Shown here in pieces: positions 7,174-16,485 of a stretch of DNA of 64,000 nt. The notes below the pieces were generated by a model. The model was not told where the DNA came from, made no database searches, and saw only the letters and a program-made list of their open reading frames with translations. This DNA is from Tenacibaculum gallaicum. GTDB lineage: Bacteria > Bacteroidota > Bacteroidia > Flavobacteriales > Flavobacteriaceae. The stretch lies in assembly GCF_003387615.1 (NCBI RefSeq), contig NZ_QUNS01000004.1, positions 124,001 through 188,000 on the forward strand. The letters are read 5' to 3'. The translations under genes and the position numbers were made by a program. Each line of letters begins with the position of its first letter. Position 1 is the stretch's first letter.

Positions 7174-10149
7174 ATGAACGACGAAAAAAACTGGTTACAA
7201 TATTATAAAAACAGCTTATCTGATAGTGAAAACTTAGCTATTGACATTAGTAAAATAAAAAACCTTTTTCATCAAAAATCATCTGATTTAAGCAATGCAC
7301 TTATTAGCTCTAAGCAAGCAAATCAGTTGTTAGATGTTGAAGAACGAAGAATTAATCGACTAAAAGGAATTACTAAAAAAGACAACCCAAAGTGGCATAC
7401 GGTAGAAGAAACTAAAATATTAATTGCTCCTTTTCATTTAGTATATCAAACCGACAATACAAAATTTAAACAACGTCCCATACACCCTTTTTGGATTAGT
7501 GCTATTGTAAATCGTTCAGGACAATTATCGGCTCCAAAAGATGGATTTCCTTTAATTGTTCGTAACTATCTAACTCCTATGGCAGATATTAAGAACGATT
7601 TTATCTTCTCTTCTATCGATATCGTTTTAGAAGCAAAAGAGTTAGCTTCTCCCGATTTTGAAAATAGCGAAGACCCTGTGCCTTGGGATGAATACTGGAA
7701 CTATATTAACGAAGTATTTTCTGCGATAACTTTTAGCAACCTATACCGTTACCAAGTAGAACGCTATACCACACAATATGAACTTACTTATTTTGCTTTA
7801 AGTTCTAAAATTTCTACAGCAAAAAGTATTTTATTTCTGTACGAAAACCTACTTAAAAATACGGATGAACTACCTGTACTTTCTAAAATTATCAACCCAT
7901 ATACTAGAGAGCGACAAGAAGCCATTACCGATAACGGATTTTTAATCTACAATCATTTGCATTTAGGGCAAATGTCAAATAAATTTCCACTTTCTGTTAG
8001 TCAGCGTAAAACATTATTATCCTATTTAGTAGCCGAAGAAAATGCAGTTACCGCTGTAAACGGACCCCCGGGAACTGGAAAAACAACGTTATTGCAAAGT
8101 TTAGTTGCTACCGAATTTGTAAAAGCTGCTATTAACGGTGAAGAAGCTCCAATAATTTTAGCATGCTCTAACAACAACCAAGCAGTAACCAATATTATTG
8201 ATAGTTTTATCAATTCTGAAAGTACTATGGGAGAATTAGCCAACCGTTGGATTCCTGATTTTAACGGATATGCTACCTACCTCCCATCCAGTTCAAAAAG
8301 TGAGAAAAAACTGGGCAATATCAATTATTTAAAAGGAAACTTATTTGGTCATGAAGGAACACTCTGTAATCTAGAAAATGAAAAATACATTTCAGAAGCA
8401 GAATATTACTTTTTAACAAACTACTGTCAATATTTCAATACCCAAACAAATTCACTTGATGATGTGTGTAACCATCTCCAAGAAGAAACTATGGGTATTC
8501 AAACTATTTTAGCAGATGGTGTTGATTTCTCTAGAAACTATATAAATGCTGTAAACTATATTAACAGCATACTTGTACACGAAGAAGATTTTGTTCAAAA
8601 AAGCACGTTTAAAATCTCCAAACTACAGGAATGGAGAACTGTTTTAAACGATTTAAAAACATCGACAAAAGACACTGATTTTATTGATAAAGTAAAACAC
8701 TATTTTATTGATGAAGCTCAGTTTGAATCAAGAAATGCTGAACATATCTTTAAGGCTACAGCAGAAACATTAGTAGACGCTAAAAAAGCTGCTGCATACA
8801 TAAAAGAATGCACAAACAATGTAAATCTGCTACTGCAATCACATTTAAGCCTAAAAAATTGGAAGTACGAAAATAACATCAAAGGATTTCCTTTTGTTTC
8901 AGAAGAACAAATGTGGGCATACGAATATGAAAAAATAAACTCTAACGATGCAACACAGCGTTTCTTTTATGATGAATTAGATATCAATTTACGCCACAAA
9001 GCATTTTTATTAGCAACCCATTATTGGGAAGCTCGCTGGTTACTAGAAACCAGAGAAATGTTAGAAGAGAACACCGAAAAAGGAACAGGAGAATATGCTA
9101 TTAAAGCAAAATGGAAACGAAGAGCCATGCTTACTCCTTGCTTTGTAGCTACCTTTTACACAGCACCAAGTCACTTTTTATACAGTCAATTTCAAGGAGA
9201 AAACGAAAACGGGAAACCTATTTTTGAATATTTACCTTTATTCAACTTTTTAGATTTGTTAATTATTGATGAAGCAGGTCAGGTTACGCCAGAGGTAAGT
9301 ATTCCAATATTTTCATTAACCCAAAAAGCATTTGTAGTAGGTGATTTACAACAAATTGAACCTATTTGGTCTATTCCTAAAAAAATTGATCAAGGAAACT
9401 TAACAAGCCTTGATATTATTGAAAATCAAAATGATGCACATTTAGACGAATTAGGTTTTTTAGCTTCTAGCGGAAGTATTATGAAAATGGCTCAAAATGC
9501 CTGCGAATTTGAAACACCATTACCCGCAAAAAAAGAACAAGGATTAGTTTTATTGGAACACAGACGATGCAATGATGAAATTATTAGTTTTTGTAACGAA
9601 TTGGCGTACGATGGTATTTTAAAACCTATGAAAGGAAAAGCAAGAGAAAATCAGGTATTCCCGTCCATGATGGCATATCATATTGAAGGTGTTAGTGAAC
9701 GCAAATACAACAGTCGTCAAAATACCAGTGAAGTTAAAGCCATTATCTCTTGGCTACAACAAAACAAAGAAACCATTCAAAAAGCATACAATGTAGATAC
9801 TATTGAACCTGTTTTAGGAATCATCACCCCTTTTGCAAGCCAAAAAGGAGAACTATCAAAAGCCTTAACCGATGCGGGTTATAAAGTAAGTGATATAAAA
9901 CTAGGTACGGTACACGCCTTGCAAGGTGCAGAACGAAATATTATCTTATTCAGCTCCGTATATTCTAATGACGATGAAGGAACTCTTTTCTTTGAAAGAG
10001 ACAACAAGCCTAACATGCTAAATGTAGCAGTATCAAGAGCCAAAGAAAGTTTTATTCTTTTTGGAGATACCCGAATATTTGACGAGACCAAAAACACACC
10101 TTCTGGAATCTTAAAAAGACACCTGAATATTTATGAAATGGCAAACTAA
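7174..10149 (+). CDS. Superfamily 1 helicase-like AAA protein (DNA2/UPF1-type motifs)
   Basis: A 991-residue cytoplasmic ATPase from the ATG at 7174. Superfamily-1 motifs appear in order: Walker A GPPGTGKTT (from about residue 297), Ia region ILACSNNNQAV, Walker B IIDEAGQ (about 697), III VVGDLQQIEPI, IV EHRRCNDEI, V LGTVHALQGAERN, and VI NVAVSRAKESF. Between Walker A and B lie about 400 residues, far more than a minimal helicase, with a helical insertion. About 280 residues before Walker A have no motif I know. It probably unwinds or translocates on DNA or RNA; the biological process is unknown. It stands alone, with no nuclease or methylase beside it, so a defence role is possible but unsupported. 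Confidence 0.85.
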   Translation: MNDEKNWLQYYKNSLSDSENLAIDISKIKNLFHQKSSDLSNALISSKQANQLLDVEERRINRLKGITKKDNPKWHTVEETKILIAPFHLVYQTDNTKFKQRPIHPFWISAIVNRSGQLSAPKDGFPLIVRNYLTPMADIKNDFIFSSIDIVLEAKELASPDFENSEDPVPWDEYWNYINEVFSAITFSNLYRYQVERYTTQYELTYFALSSKISTAKSILFLYENLLKNTDELPVLSKIINPYTRERQEAITDNGFLIYNHLHLGQMSNKFPLSVSQRKTLLSYLVAEENAVTAVNGPPGTGKTTLLQSLVATEFVKAAINGEEAPIILACSNNNQAVTNIIDSFINSESTMGELANRWIPDFNGYATYLPSSSKSEKKLGNINYLKGNLFGHEGTLCNLENEKYISEAEYYFLTNYCQYFNTQTNSLDDVCNHLQEETMGIQTILADGVDFSRNYINAVNYINSILVHEEDFVQKSTFKISKLQEWRTVLNDLKTSTKDTDFIDKVKHYFIDEAQFESRNAEHIFKATAETLVDAKKAAAYIKECTNNVNLLLQSHLSLKNWKYENNIKGFPFVSEEQMWAYEYEKINSNDATQRFFYDELDINLRHKAFLLATHYWEARWLLETREMLEENTEKGTGEYAIKAKWKRRAMLTPCFVATFYTAPSHFLYSQFQGENENGKPIFEYLPLFNFLDLLIIDEAGQVTPEVSIPIFSLTQKAFVVGDLQQIEPIWSIPKKIDQGNLTSLDIIENQNDAHLDELGFLASSGSIMKMAQNACEFETPLPAKKEQGLVLLEHRRCNDEIISFCNELAYDGILKPMKGKARENQVFPSMMAYHIEGVSERKYNSRQNTSEVKAIISWLQQNKETIQKAYNVDTIEPVLGIITPFASQKGELSKALTDAGYKVSDIKLGTVHALQGAERNIILFSSVYSNDDEGTLFFERDNKPNMLNVAVSRAKESFILFGDTRIFDETKNTPSGILKRHLNIYEMAN

Positions 10150-10157
10150 TTACGCTC

Positions 10158-10280
10158 TTGTACACCAAAAAAAATTACAACTAAAAAAGTGTACAACTGT
10201 TGTACACTAAAAAAATTGATAAAATAAAAAGTGTACAGTACTTGTACACCAAAAAAGTTAGCAATTAAAAAAGTGTACAA
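10158..10280. repeat. Three-unit 42-bp tandem array of GTGTACA/TGTACAC inverted repeats
   Basis: TTGTACAC occurs at 10158, 10200 and 10242, and GTGTACA(A/G) at 10189, 10231 and 10273, so each series has a period of exactly 42 bp. Adjacent halves form palindromes: GTGTACAACTGTTGTACAC (10189-10207, perfect 9-1-9) and a 7-5-7 version at 10231-10249. The intervening 23-base stretches are A-rich and only loosely alike. The array begins 9 bases after the helicase stop codon. The 42-bp spacing equals about four helical turns, which fits protein binding on one DNA face. Confidence 0.85.
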
Positions 10281-10604
10281 AAAGCACTTAACTAAATATT
10301 AGTTGTATTTATTAACATTTAGAAAAATGTTAGTTTTATATTTTTACTCTTAAAACTAACAAACAACGAAAAAGAGCGATAAATAGATTACTCCTTCCGT
10401 TTTTAACTAATTAATTTTCCATAGCAATTCATACTTATTTATCAGTACATTTTACTTACAGCAAACATATCATTGTTTCACTTATTAAAAAAACACTATA
10501 TGCCGTATTTTATAAAAAGCATCATTAAAATAATGTATATTTGATGTTCTTGCGTATGTATTTTTAGAAAAAGACCTTTCTTTTTTGATTGATTTTATAT
10601 TAAA
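10281..10604 (+). promoter_or_regulatory. Upstream region of the TPR-AraC regulator: hairpin and -7 box
   Basis: No gene is visible here. An inverted repeat GTTAGTTTT (10329-10337) / AAAACTAAC (10352-10360) follows a second pair, AACATTT/AAATGTT (10314-10330), with which it partly overlaps. A perfect TAnnTTTG match, TATATTTG, is at 10536-10543 and predicts a leader of about 55 bases before the ATG at 10605. Confidence 0.5.
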
Positions 10605-12296
10605 ATGACCAGATTTATAACTATAATAATACTTATTACTTTTTTTTTCTCTGTAAAAACTGTATCTCAAACAACGTATTTAGACTCTATAAATCATAAT
10701 AAAATTGATTTCTACAAAAATATTAATAATGATAGCTTATTTTTTTACTGTGATAAATTAGAAAAATCAAACAATATCTGTAAAAAAATAGAAGCTTCTA
10801 CTGGTAGAGCTTATGGCTTTTATAGATTAAAAAAATACAATAAAACAGAAAAAATATCTATTGATGTAATAAAACAAGTAGACTCTTTATTAGAAACAAA
10901 AAATTTAACTTGTCTTATTGACAGGAAAATTGCCGCTCTAAATAGACTTTTTTGGATTAAAAAAAATCAAGAAAAATATGAAGAAGCCTATTCTATCCTT
11001 ATAAAATATGAGTATGAGGTGTTAAACCATCCTATAAAAGATCAAAAATGGATTAGAAATAAACTTGGTCTTGCTCTCAGTAAAGCTGTGATAAAAAACA
11101 AGCTCAACATGCAAGAAAAAGCTAAAAATATATTATTAAATATTATTTCTGAATCCAAAAACCCTATTCTAAAAGATGTTCAAAATAATGACTTTTTTCT
11201 TCAGTGGAAAGCAAACTCATTTAATTGTTTGGGGATTACATATATGTCTATAAACAGTAAGCAACCAAATAAAATTTATTTAGACTCTGCTGATTACTAT
11301 TTTGACAAAGCATATAAAGTTACCCAACTTTTTACCCCTCCTCATAAAGATTCTGAAATTATTTATAATTTTAGAAAGACTGAAGTTTTAATGGCTCGAA
11401 AAGAGTTTTCTAAAGCTATAGATTTAATTAATCGTTATAAAAAAATAAATAATGGATCCCCTTACCTTCATAGAGAATATTTTCAAAAAGCTATCTCTTT
11501 CCATAACTTAAGCAATTCTGATTCTGCTATTTACTATTCAAACAAACTCTTAAAAAAATATAAGAAGTGTGAACCTAGTAAGTTAATTACTCTATATAAC
11601 ATCCTTTCTAACGAATACAATCAGTTAAATAAATTAGATAGTGCTTATAAATATTCTAAGCTTACCTTAGAGCAATATAGCTCAGCAAAAAACACCAAGG
11701 ATAAAACTTTTAATTTATTTTATAATAATAATTTTGAACAAGCTCAGCAACTTAACAATATTATTAAAGAAAGAGAAACTAATAAACAACGAAAACTAAT
11801 TATCTCTTTTATTGTATTGTTATTAACTTTCTTTATTATAACCTTTTACCTTTTAAAAAAAGAAAAAGAAAAGAAAAAGGAACTTATTTTAATAATGAAC
11901 GAAAACAAACCTGTAGAAACAGAAAAGAAAGAATATAACATTGATGAAGTCTTAGAAACTAAAATTCTTAATGAATTTAAAAACACAACTAAAAACTTAG
12001 ACTTTTTAAAACCTAACTTTTCAATTAATTTCATTGCTGAAAAATTAGATACCAACACCACTTATATTTCATTCGTTTTTAATAAACATCACAATGAATC
12101 TTTTAAACAGTACTCTACAAAACTTAAAATTAACTACGTAGTAGAAAAGTTAAAGACGGAAAAAAACTTTAGGAAATATTCTATACAAGCTATTGCGGAA
12201 GAAATAGGTTACACCAATGCTTCTGCTTTTACAAGAGCATTTAAAAAACACATTGGTGTAACCCCTTCTATATTTCTAAAAGATATTGAAAATTAG
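10605..12296 (+). CDS. Membrane-anchored TPR / AraC-type transcriptional regulator
   Basis: A 563-residue protein: signal-like segment (1-22), a long helical region with TPR-like periodicity (about 25-385), one membrane helix (KLIISFIVLLLTFFIITFYLL, about 394-414), a charged linker, then a C-terminal AraC-family double helix-turn-helix (about 465-563, including IAEEIGYTNASAFTRAFKKHIG and TPSIFL). This layout, with periplasmic TPR sensor and cytoplasmic AraC output, is common in Flavobacteriia. The ligand and target genes are unknown; the palindromic array upstream could be an operator for it or for another regulator. Its last 4 bases overlap the convergent YfhO-like gene. Confidence 0.85.
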   Translation: MTRFITIIILITFFFSVKTVSQTTYLDSINHNKIDFYKNINNDSLFFYCDKLEKSNNICKKIEASTGRAYGFYRLKKYNKTEKISIDVIKQVDSLLETKNLTCLIDRKIAALNRLFWIKKNQEKYEEAYSILIKYEYEVLNHPIKDQKWIRNKLGLALSKAVIKNKLNMQEKAKNILLNIISESKNPILKDVQNNDFFLQWKANSFNCLGITYMSINSKQPNKIYLDSADYYFDKAYKVTQLFTPPHKDSEIIYNFRKTEVLMARKEFSKAIDLINRYKKINNGSPYLHREYFQKAISFHNLSNSDSAIYYSNKLLKKYKKCEPSKLITLYNILSNEYNQLNKLDSAYKYSKLTLEQYSSAKNTKDKTFNLFYNNNFEQAQQLNNIIKERETNKQRKLIISFIVLLLTFFIITFYLLKKEKEKKKELILIMNENKPVETEKKEYNIDEVLETKILNEFKNTTKNLDFLKPNFSINFIAEKLDTNTTYISFVFNKHHNESFKQYSTKLKINYVVEKLKTEKNFRKYSIQAIAEEIGYTNASAFTRAFKKHIGVTPSIFLKDIEN

Positions 12297-14698
12297 TTTT
12301 TTCTCTTTTTTATCATAAACCAACCAATAGGCACTATTAGTAATAAAACGTAACAAAACATAGACAGTAAACTTCCTGTTTTTATTACAGTAGGCTCATA
12401 TTTAAAAGTTATGATGTGTTTACCTACAGGAACATTGAGTCCTCTTAATATATAATTTACTCTATAATACGGAACACTCTCTCCATCAATATAAGCTTTC
12501 CATCCATCTTTATAATAGATTTCTGAAAATACAGCAAATTGATTTGAGCTTGTATTTGATTCATACACCAATTCAGTAAGATCTTTCTTTTTTATAGAAA
12601 TAGTAGCTGTTGAATCTTTTTCAAACGCATCAACTCCTACTTTAAATTCCTTTGAGTTTATAACTGCTTCCGTTTTTGTTCTCAGACTATCTAATGCTAT
12701 AATTTCTTCATTTGCAGAATCAACTTCTTTTAAAGAAGTTACAAACCATGCATTTCCATTAGCTTCGGGATTTTCCTGAAACTGCTCATCACTAATAATA
12801 AAGTACTTGGTATTTAACATATTTAGTACTTCCATGTTGTTTTTAGCTATTTGATAATCAAACAACTCTTGATAACGTTTCATTTTGGCTGCATGGTACC
12901 CTCCTATCGAGTTATGGAAATAAGAAGTTCTACCATCTTGCATAGGACTTACGCTAAAATTAGCAACTCGGTAATATCCTTTATCTTTTAAAATTTCTGT
13001 ATCAGCTTTTGTTGCTGTAAATGGCTTTTGCACTCTTCTTGCTGAAGTAAAATCTTCTTTATTAACATAATTGGTATCTATTGATACTAAATCAAAAATT
13101 ATCAAGCCTCCCAATACAATTAACACAGGTACTTGCTTCAGTTTTCCTTTTAAATAAAACCATAACATTCCTGCAACAGCTAAAACAAGAAAAAGAGAGC
13201 GTAAACTATCATTAAACAACATTGATTTTCTATCAGAAATTAAAGCATCAATTATCCCTGGTAACTGCTTTTCAATTCCCATATACTGCGCATCACGTAA
13301 TCCTTCAAAAGCAAACAAACTAGATCCAAACAGTAAGAATAATAAAGAAATACCCCCTACTATATAAAAAGCTTTTTTTACTGCATTTTCTTTTTCTTCG
13401 GAAGAATTTTCTGAAGAGAAAAATTCTTTTAATGCTAGAACTCCTAATAACGGAACACATAATTCTGCAACTACTTGAATAGACGAAACTGCTCTAAACT
13501 TATTATATAACGGAATATAATCAATAAAGAAATCAGTTATTATAGAGAAGTTTTTACCCCAGCTCAATACAATTGAAAAAATAGTAGCAGCAACTAACCA
13601 ATACTTTAATCGTCCTTTTACTAAGAAAACCCCTAAAAAGAATAAGAAGAAAACAATGGCACCAATATAAGCTGGAGCTTCAACAATAGGTTGCTTTCCC
13701 CAATAGGTTAACACTTGACTAGAATAGTCTTTTGCGACACTTCTACCTGCATTTTGTTCTAAAATTTGATAAAAATTTGAATTTTCTCCTAACTCTTCAA
13801 CAGTCCCTCCCCCCATAAAACGAGGAATCATCAAATTAAATGTTTCAGCAATTCCATAACTATACTCAGTTATATAGTTCTTATCTAATCCAGTAGATTT
13901 TTCTTTAGGTGTTCCTTCAGGAGTAATTGTTAACTCCGATTTACCTCTCGTACTATAGTCAGCATATTCTTTCATTGCTAACAATCTTGTTGAGTTAGCA
14001 CCAATACCTATTAACATAGCTGCTACTAAAACTAACGATTGTTTTAAAAATACAGGTAATGTTCTGGTCTTAAAAGCTTCAATAAACTCAACAATAGCCA
14101 AAATCAACAAACAAAATCCTAAATAATAAGTCATTTGCGGATGATTTGAATAAACTTCTAAAGCCATTGCTAAGGCCGTTAGAATAAACCCGAGTAAATA
14201 TCGTTTTCTGAAAATATAAATAACTCCAGCTATAACCATAGGCATGTAACCTATAGCATGTGCTTTCGCATTGTGTCCTGCTCCAAAAATAATTATCAGA
14301 TAGGTAGAAAACCCAAAGGACAAACTTCCCAAAACCGCTAGCTTCCAATCTACTTTTAAAGCTATTAACAGTACAAAAAAACTTAAAAAGTATAAGAAAA
14401 GATAATCTGCAGGTCTAGGTAAAAAACGAATAACCTTATCAATATAACGTACAAAATCATTCGGATAGTAAGCACTTACTTGATATGCCGGCATTCCACT
14501 AAAAGCATTATCTAACCAATAAGGCTCTTCTCCTTTTTCAGCTCTATACTCTTTTACATCTTTTGACATTCCTATAAATTGGGTAATGTCACTTTGTTTA
14601 ATTTGTTTTCCGCTTAAAACCGGATTAAAATACAATACAGATGCTATTGCAAAAACAATAATTGCTATTGCAAACGGTAAAAATTTCTTTAAGTTCAT
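12293..14698 (-). CDS. YfhO-family polytopic membrane protein
   Basis: An 801-residue protein with many membrane helices (first at 8-26, others through about residue 520) and a last helix near the C-terminus (SLLSMFCYVLLLIVPIGWFMI) after a large extracytoplasmic domain. The N-terminal layout, with an SDITQF motif after helix 1 and acidic residues in the first loop, fits the YfhO/GT-C-like family, thought to transfer sugars from lipid carriers to envelope polymers; in Gram-positives YfhO glycosylates lipoteichoic acid. The substrate here is unknown. It follows the DUF4834 gene by 2 bases, and both probably use the promoter at 15009-15016. Confidence 0.85.
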   Translation of the reverse strand: MNLKKFLPFAIAIIVFAIASVLYFNPVLSGKQIKQSDITQFIGMSKDVKEYRAEKGEEPYWLDNAFSGMPAYQVSAYYPNDFVRYIDKVIRFLPRPADYLFLYFLSFFVLLIALKVDWKLAVLGSLSFGFSTYLIIIFGAGHNAKAHAIGYMPMVIAGVIYIFRKRYLLGFILTALAMALEVYSNHPQMTYYLGFCLLILAIVEFIEAFKTRTLPVFLKQSLVLVAAMLIGIGANSTRLLAMKEYADYSTRGKSELTITPEGTPKEKSTGLDKNYITEYSYGIAETFNLMIPRFMGGGTVEELGENSNFYQILEQNAGRSVAKDYSSQVLTYWGKQPIVEAPAYIGAIVFFLFFLGVFLVKGRLKYWLVAATIFSIVLSWGKNFSIITDFFIDYIPLYNKFRAVSSIQVVAELCVPLLGVLALKEFFSSENSSEEKENAVKKAFYIVGGISLLFLLFGSSLFAFEGLRDAQYMGIEKQLPGIIDALISDRKSMLFNDSLRSLFLVLAVAGMLWFYLKGKLKQVPVLIVLGGLIIFDLVSIDTNYVNKEDFTSARRVQKPFTATKADTEILKDKGYYRVANFSVSPMQDGRTSYFHNSIGGYHAAKMKRYQELFDYQIAKNNMEVLNMLNTKYFIISDEQFQENPEANGNAWFVTSLKEVDSANEEIIALDSLRTKTEAVINSKEFKVGVDAFEKDSTATISIKKKDLTELVYESNTSSNQFAVFSEIYYKDGWKAYIDGESVPYYRVNYILRGLNVPVGKHIITFKYEPTVIKTGSLLSMFCYVLLLIVPIGWFMIKKRKN

Positions 14699-14700
14699 GG

Positions 14701-14982
14701 TTAGTCTATTTCTTCATAGTCAACGTACTCGCCAACAGAATTATTACTTTCTTTCGAATTATTTGGCTTTTTATCAATAACAGTTTTCCCCACTTCAACA
14801 TCAGATGCTTGTTGTTGGTTTCTATGCTGTTGTTCAGCTTTCTTTTGTACTTTGTCTACTGCTTTTTTTATTAGGTATGGTGCAAAAAGTTTCGCTAAAA
14901 ACTTTATAACGTAATAAACTAACAGAATAATTAATATGGTCTTTAAAAAATTCACAGGTCCAGCTTCATTTAAATATGTCAT
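14701..14982 (-). CDS. DUF4834 family small membrane protein
   Basis: A 93-residue protein with one membrane helix (about 12-34, FLKTILIILLVYYVIKFLAKLF), a basic helix (KKAVDKVQKKAEQQ) and a polar acidic tail ending DYEEID. The length and order match the DUF4834 family of Bacteroidota, whose function is not known. It is the first gene of a two-gene unit with the YfhO-like gene. Nothing in it points to an enzyme. Confidence 0.8.
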   Translation of the reverse strand: MTYLNEAGPVNFLKTILIILLVYYVIKFLAKLFAPYLIKKAVDKVQKKAEQQHRNQQQASDVEVGKTVIDKKPNNSKESNNSVGEYVDYEEID

Positions 14983-15008
14983 CTTTTTCTTAAAATAAAA
15001 AAATCAAT

Positions 15009-15016
15009 CAAAAATA
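15009..15016 (-). promoter_or_regulatory. -7 promoter element for DUF4834-YfhO operon
   Basis: TATTTTTG on the minus strand, a perfect TAnnTTTG match. It lies 26 bases upstream of the ATG at 14982. Confidence 0.6.
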
Positions 15017-15123
15017 ACAATTTGAAGCAAAAGGAAGCGTTAAGAGTTTACAAAACTTATATTATATAGGTAATTGTATTTTTACGTATGTTTGTACAAC
15101 CCAAAAATTTGGATTTATTATAT

Positions 15124-16467
15124 ATGATTAAGAAACTTCTTATCCTTTTTGTTTTTTGTTCTATTTTAACTGCTAACGCGCAGTATACACCTGTTATAAA
15201 TTCAAATAGACCAGGTTTTTCTGAGAGTCCATACAGTGTTGGTTCGGGTGTTTATCAGTTTGAAACAAGCCTGTTTTATAGAAAAATGAATGCTACGCCA
15301 ACTTTTAGCAATCCAGAAGCTTTAGGTTTAAACCTGTTTTTTAGAACTAGTTTTTTTTCTGAAAAACTAGAGTTTAATGTAAACACTTCTTTACAAAGAG
15401 ATAAAATAGCTTTTAAAAATATTTTTGAATCATCATATAATAAAACAGGATTGAGTCAATTCAGTTTAGGTGCAAAATACATGATTTATGCTCCTAAATA
15501 TGATGATAAAAGTAAAGAAATAAGAAGCTGGAAAGCTAGACACTCTTTTGACTGGAAGCGATGGATACCACACATTGGTATTTCAGCAGGTATGAATGTT
15601 GGAAGTTTTTTAACTGATTATCACGAAAGAGGTGGTTTTAGCCCTAAAGTCGGTATTTTACTTCAAAATGAATTTTCAGACAAATTAAATGTTATCACCA
15701 ACCTTCATTACGATTATATTGGAACTGATTTTTCTCAATTTTCTTATATAGTAACGGGTACTTATAACTTTAATGATTATTGGTCTGGTTTTGCTGAAAT
15801 ACAAGGCATTTTTGAAGAATATGAGAAGAAAACTAATATAGGTGCTGGTGCCGCTTACCTCTTTAGTGAAAACCTACAATTTAATGCTTCTTTACGTGCT
15901 AACTTACAACAAGATGAAATTGGTGTGTATAGTTCTTTAGGAGTATCATACAGACTTAATAGACATAAAGACGATTTTGTTGAAATAGATGAATTTGGAA
16001 ACAAGATTGAAGAAGAAAAACCTGTAAAATACGACGAGAATAGAAACTTCTTTGGTCGAATGTTTAGTAAAGTAGGTAATTTATTTTCTAAAAAGGAAAA
16101 GAGAAAAGATGATTTAGATACTGAACCTAGCAATAGCAAACTTTTGAATGAAAAACCTAAGAGAGAACGTCAAGGATCTTTGGTTGACATGATTATTAAA
16201 GAAGATAAAAAACAAAAGAAGAAAACAGCCAAAGAAGAAAGAAAGGCTGCCAAAAAAGCTAAAAAGAACGCCGAAAAAGAAGCTAAACGTAAAGAAAAAG
16301 AACGCTTAAAGCTTGAAAAGAAGATTAAAAAAGAGGAAGAAAAAGAAGCCAAGCGTAAAGAAAAAGAACGCTTAAAACTTGAAAAAGAGATAAAAAAGTT
16401 AGAAGAAGAAATCAAGAAAGAAGAGCAACAAGAGAAAGAAAAGGAAAAAGAAAAAGAGGATAACTAA
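15124..16467 (+). CDS. Outer-membrane beta-barrel protein with Lys/Glu-rich C-terminal tail
   Basis: A 447-residue protein from the ATG at 15124; an upstream in-frame ATG (15088) lies right after a -7-like TATTTTTA (15077-15084) and gives no proper signal peptide. The signal peptide MIKKLLILFVFCSILTANAQ is clear. Residues about 25-280 alternate beta-strands and turns, and NSNRPGFSESPYSVGSGVYQ is typical of the transporter / phenol-degradation MetA-like barrel family (PF13557-like). From about 300 onward the protein becomes very rich in Lys and Glu, with two copies of a 22-residue EAKRKEKERLKLEK unit, predicting a long charged coil. Cargo is unknown. Confidence 0.7.
   Translation: MIKKLLILFVFCSILTANAQYTPVINSNRPGFSESPYSVGSGVYQFETSLFYRKMNATPTFSNPEALGLNLFFRTSFFSEKLEFNVNTSLQRDKIAFKNIFESSYNKTGLSQFSLGAKYMIYAPKYDDKSKEIRSWKARHSFDWKRWIPHIGISAGMNVGSFLTDYHERGGFSPKVGILLQNEFSDKLNVITNLHYDYIGTDFSQFSYIVTGTYNFNDYWSGFAEIQGIFEEYEKKTNIGAGAAYLFSENLQFNASLRANLQQDEIGVYSSLGVSYRLNRHKDDFVEIDEFGNKIEEEKPVKYDENRNFFGRMFSKVGNLFSKKEKRKDDLDTEPSNSKLLNEKPKRERQGSLVDMIIKEDKKQKKKTAKEERKAAKKAKKNAEKEAKRKEKERLKLEKKIKKEEEKEAKRKEKERLKLEKEIKKLEEEIKKEEQQEKEKEKEKEDN
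16279..16410 (+). repeat. Two-copy 66-bp in-frame tandem repeat in the barrel-protein tail
   Basis: Copies at 16279-16344 and 16345-16410 both begin with GAAGC and encode EAKRKEKERLKLEK followed by a variable Lys/Glu stretch. The near-identity at DNA level suggests recent in-frame duplication. Confidence 0.8.
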
Positions 16468-16473
16468 AAGGCT

Positions 16474-16481
16474 TAAATTTG
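16474..16481 (+). promoter_or_regulatory. -7 promoter element directly before the GNAT gene
   Basis: TAAATTTG matches TAnnTTTG and ends only 4 bases before the ATG at 16486, so the transcript would be leaderless or nearly so. Confidence 0.5.
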
Positions 16482-16485
16482 CAAA

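Noticed and set aside
10158-10280. CRISPR array
   Set aside because: Only two full repeats of 19 bp with A-rich, 23-base spacers and no cas genes; the strict palindromes and 42-bp period fit binding sites better.
15855-16415. Open frames on the minus strand over the barrel-protein gene
   Set aside because: They are Ser/Phe-rich antisense shadows of the Lys/Glu-rich coding repeats, with no promoter or homology.
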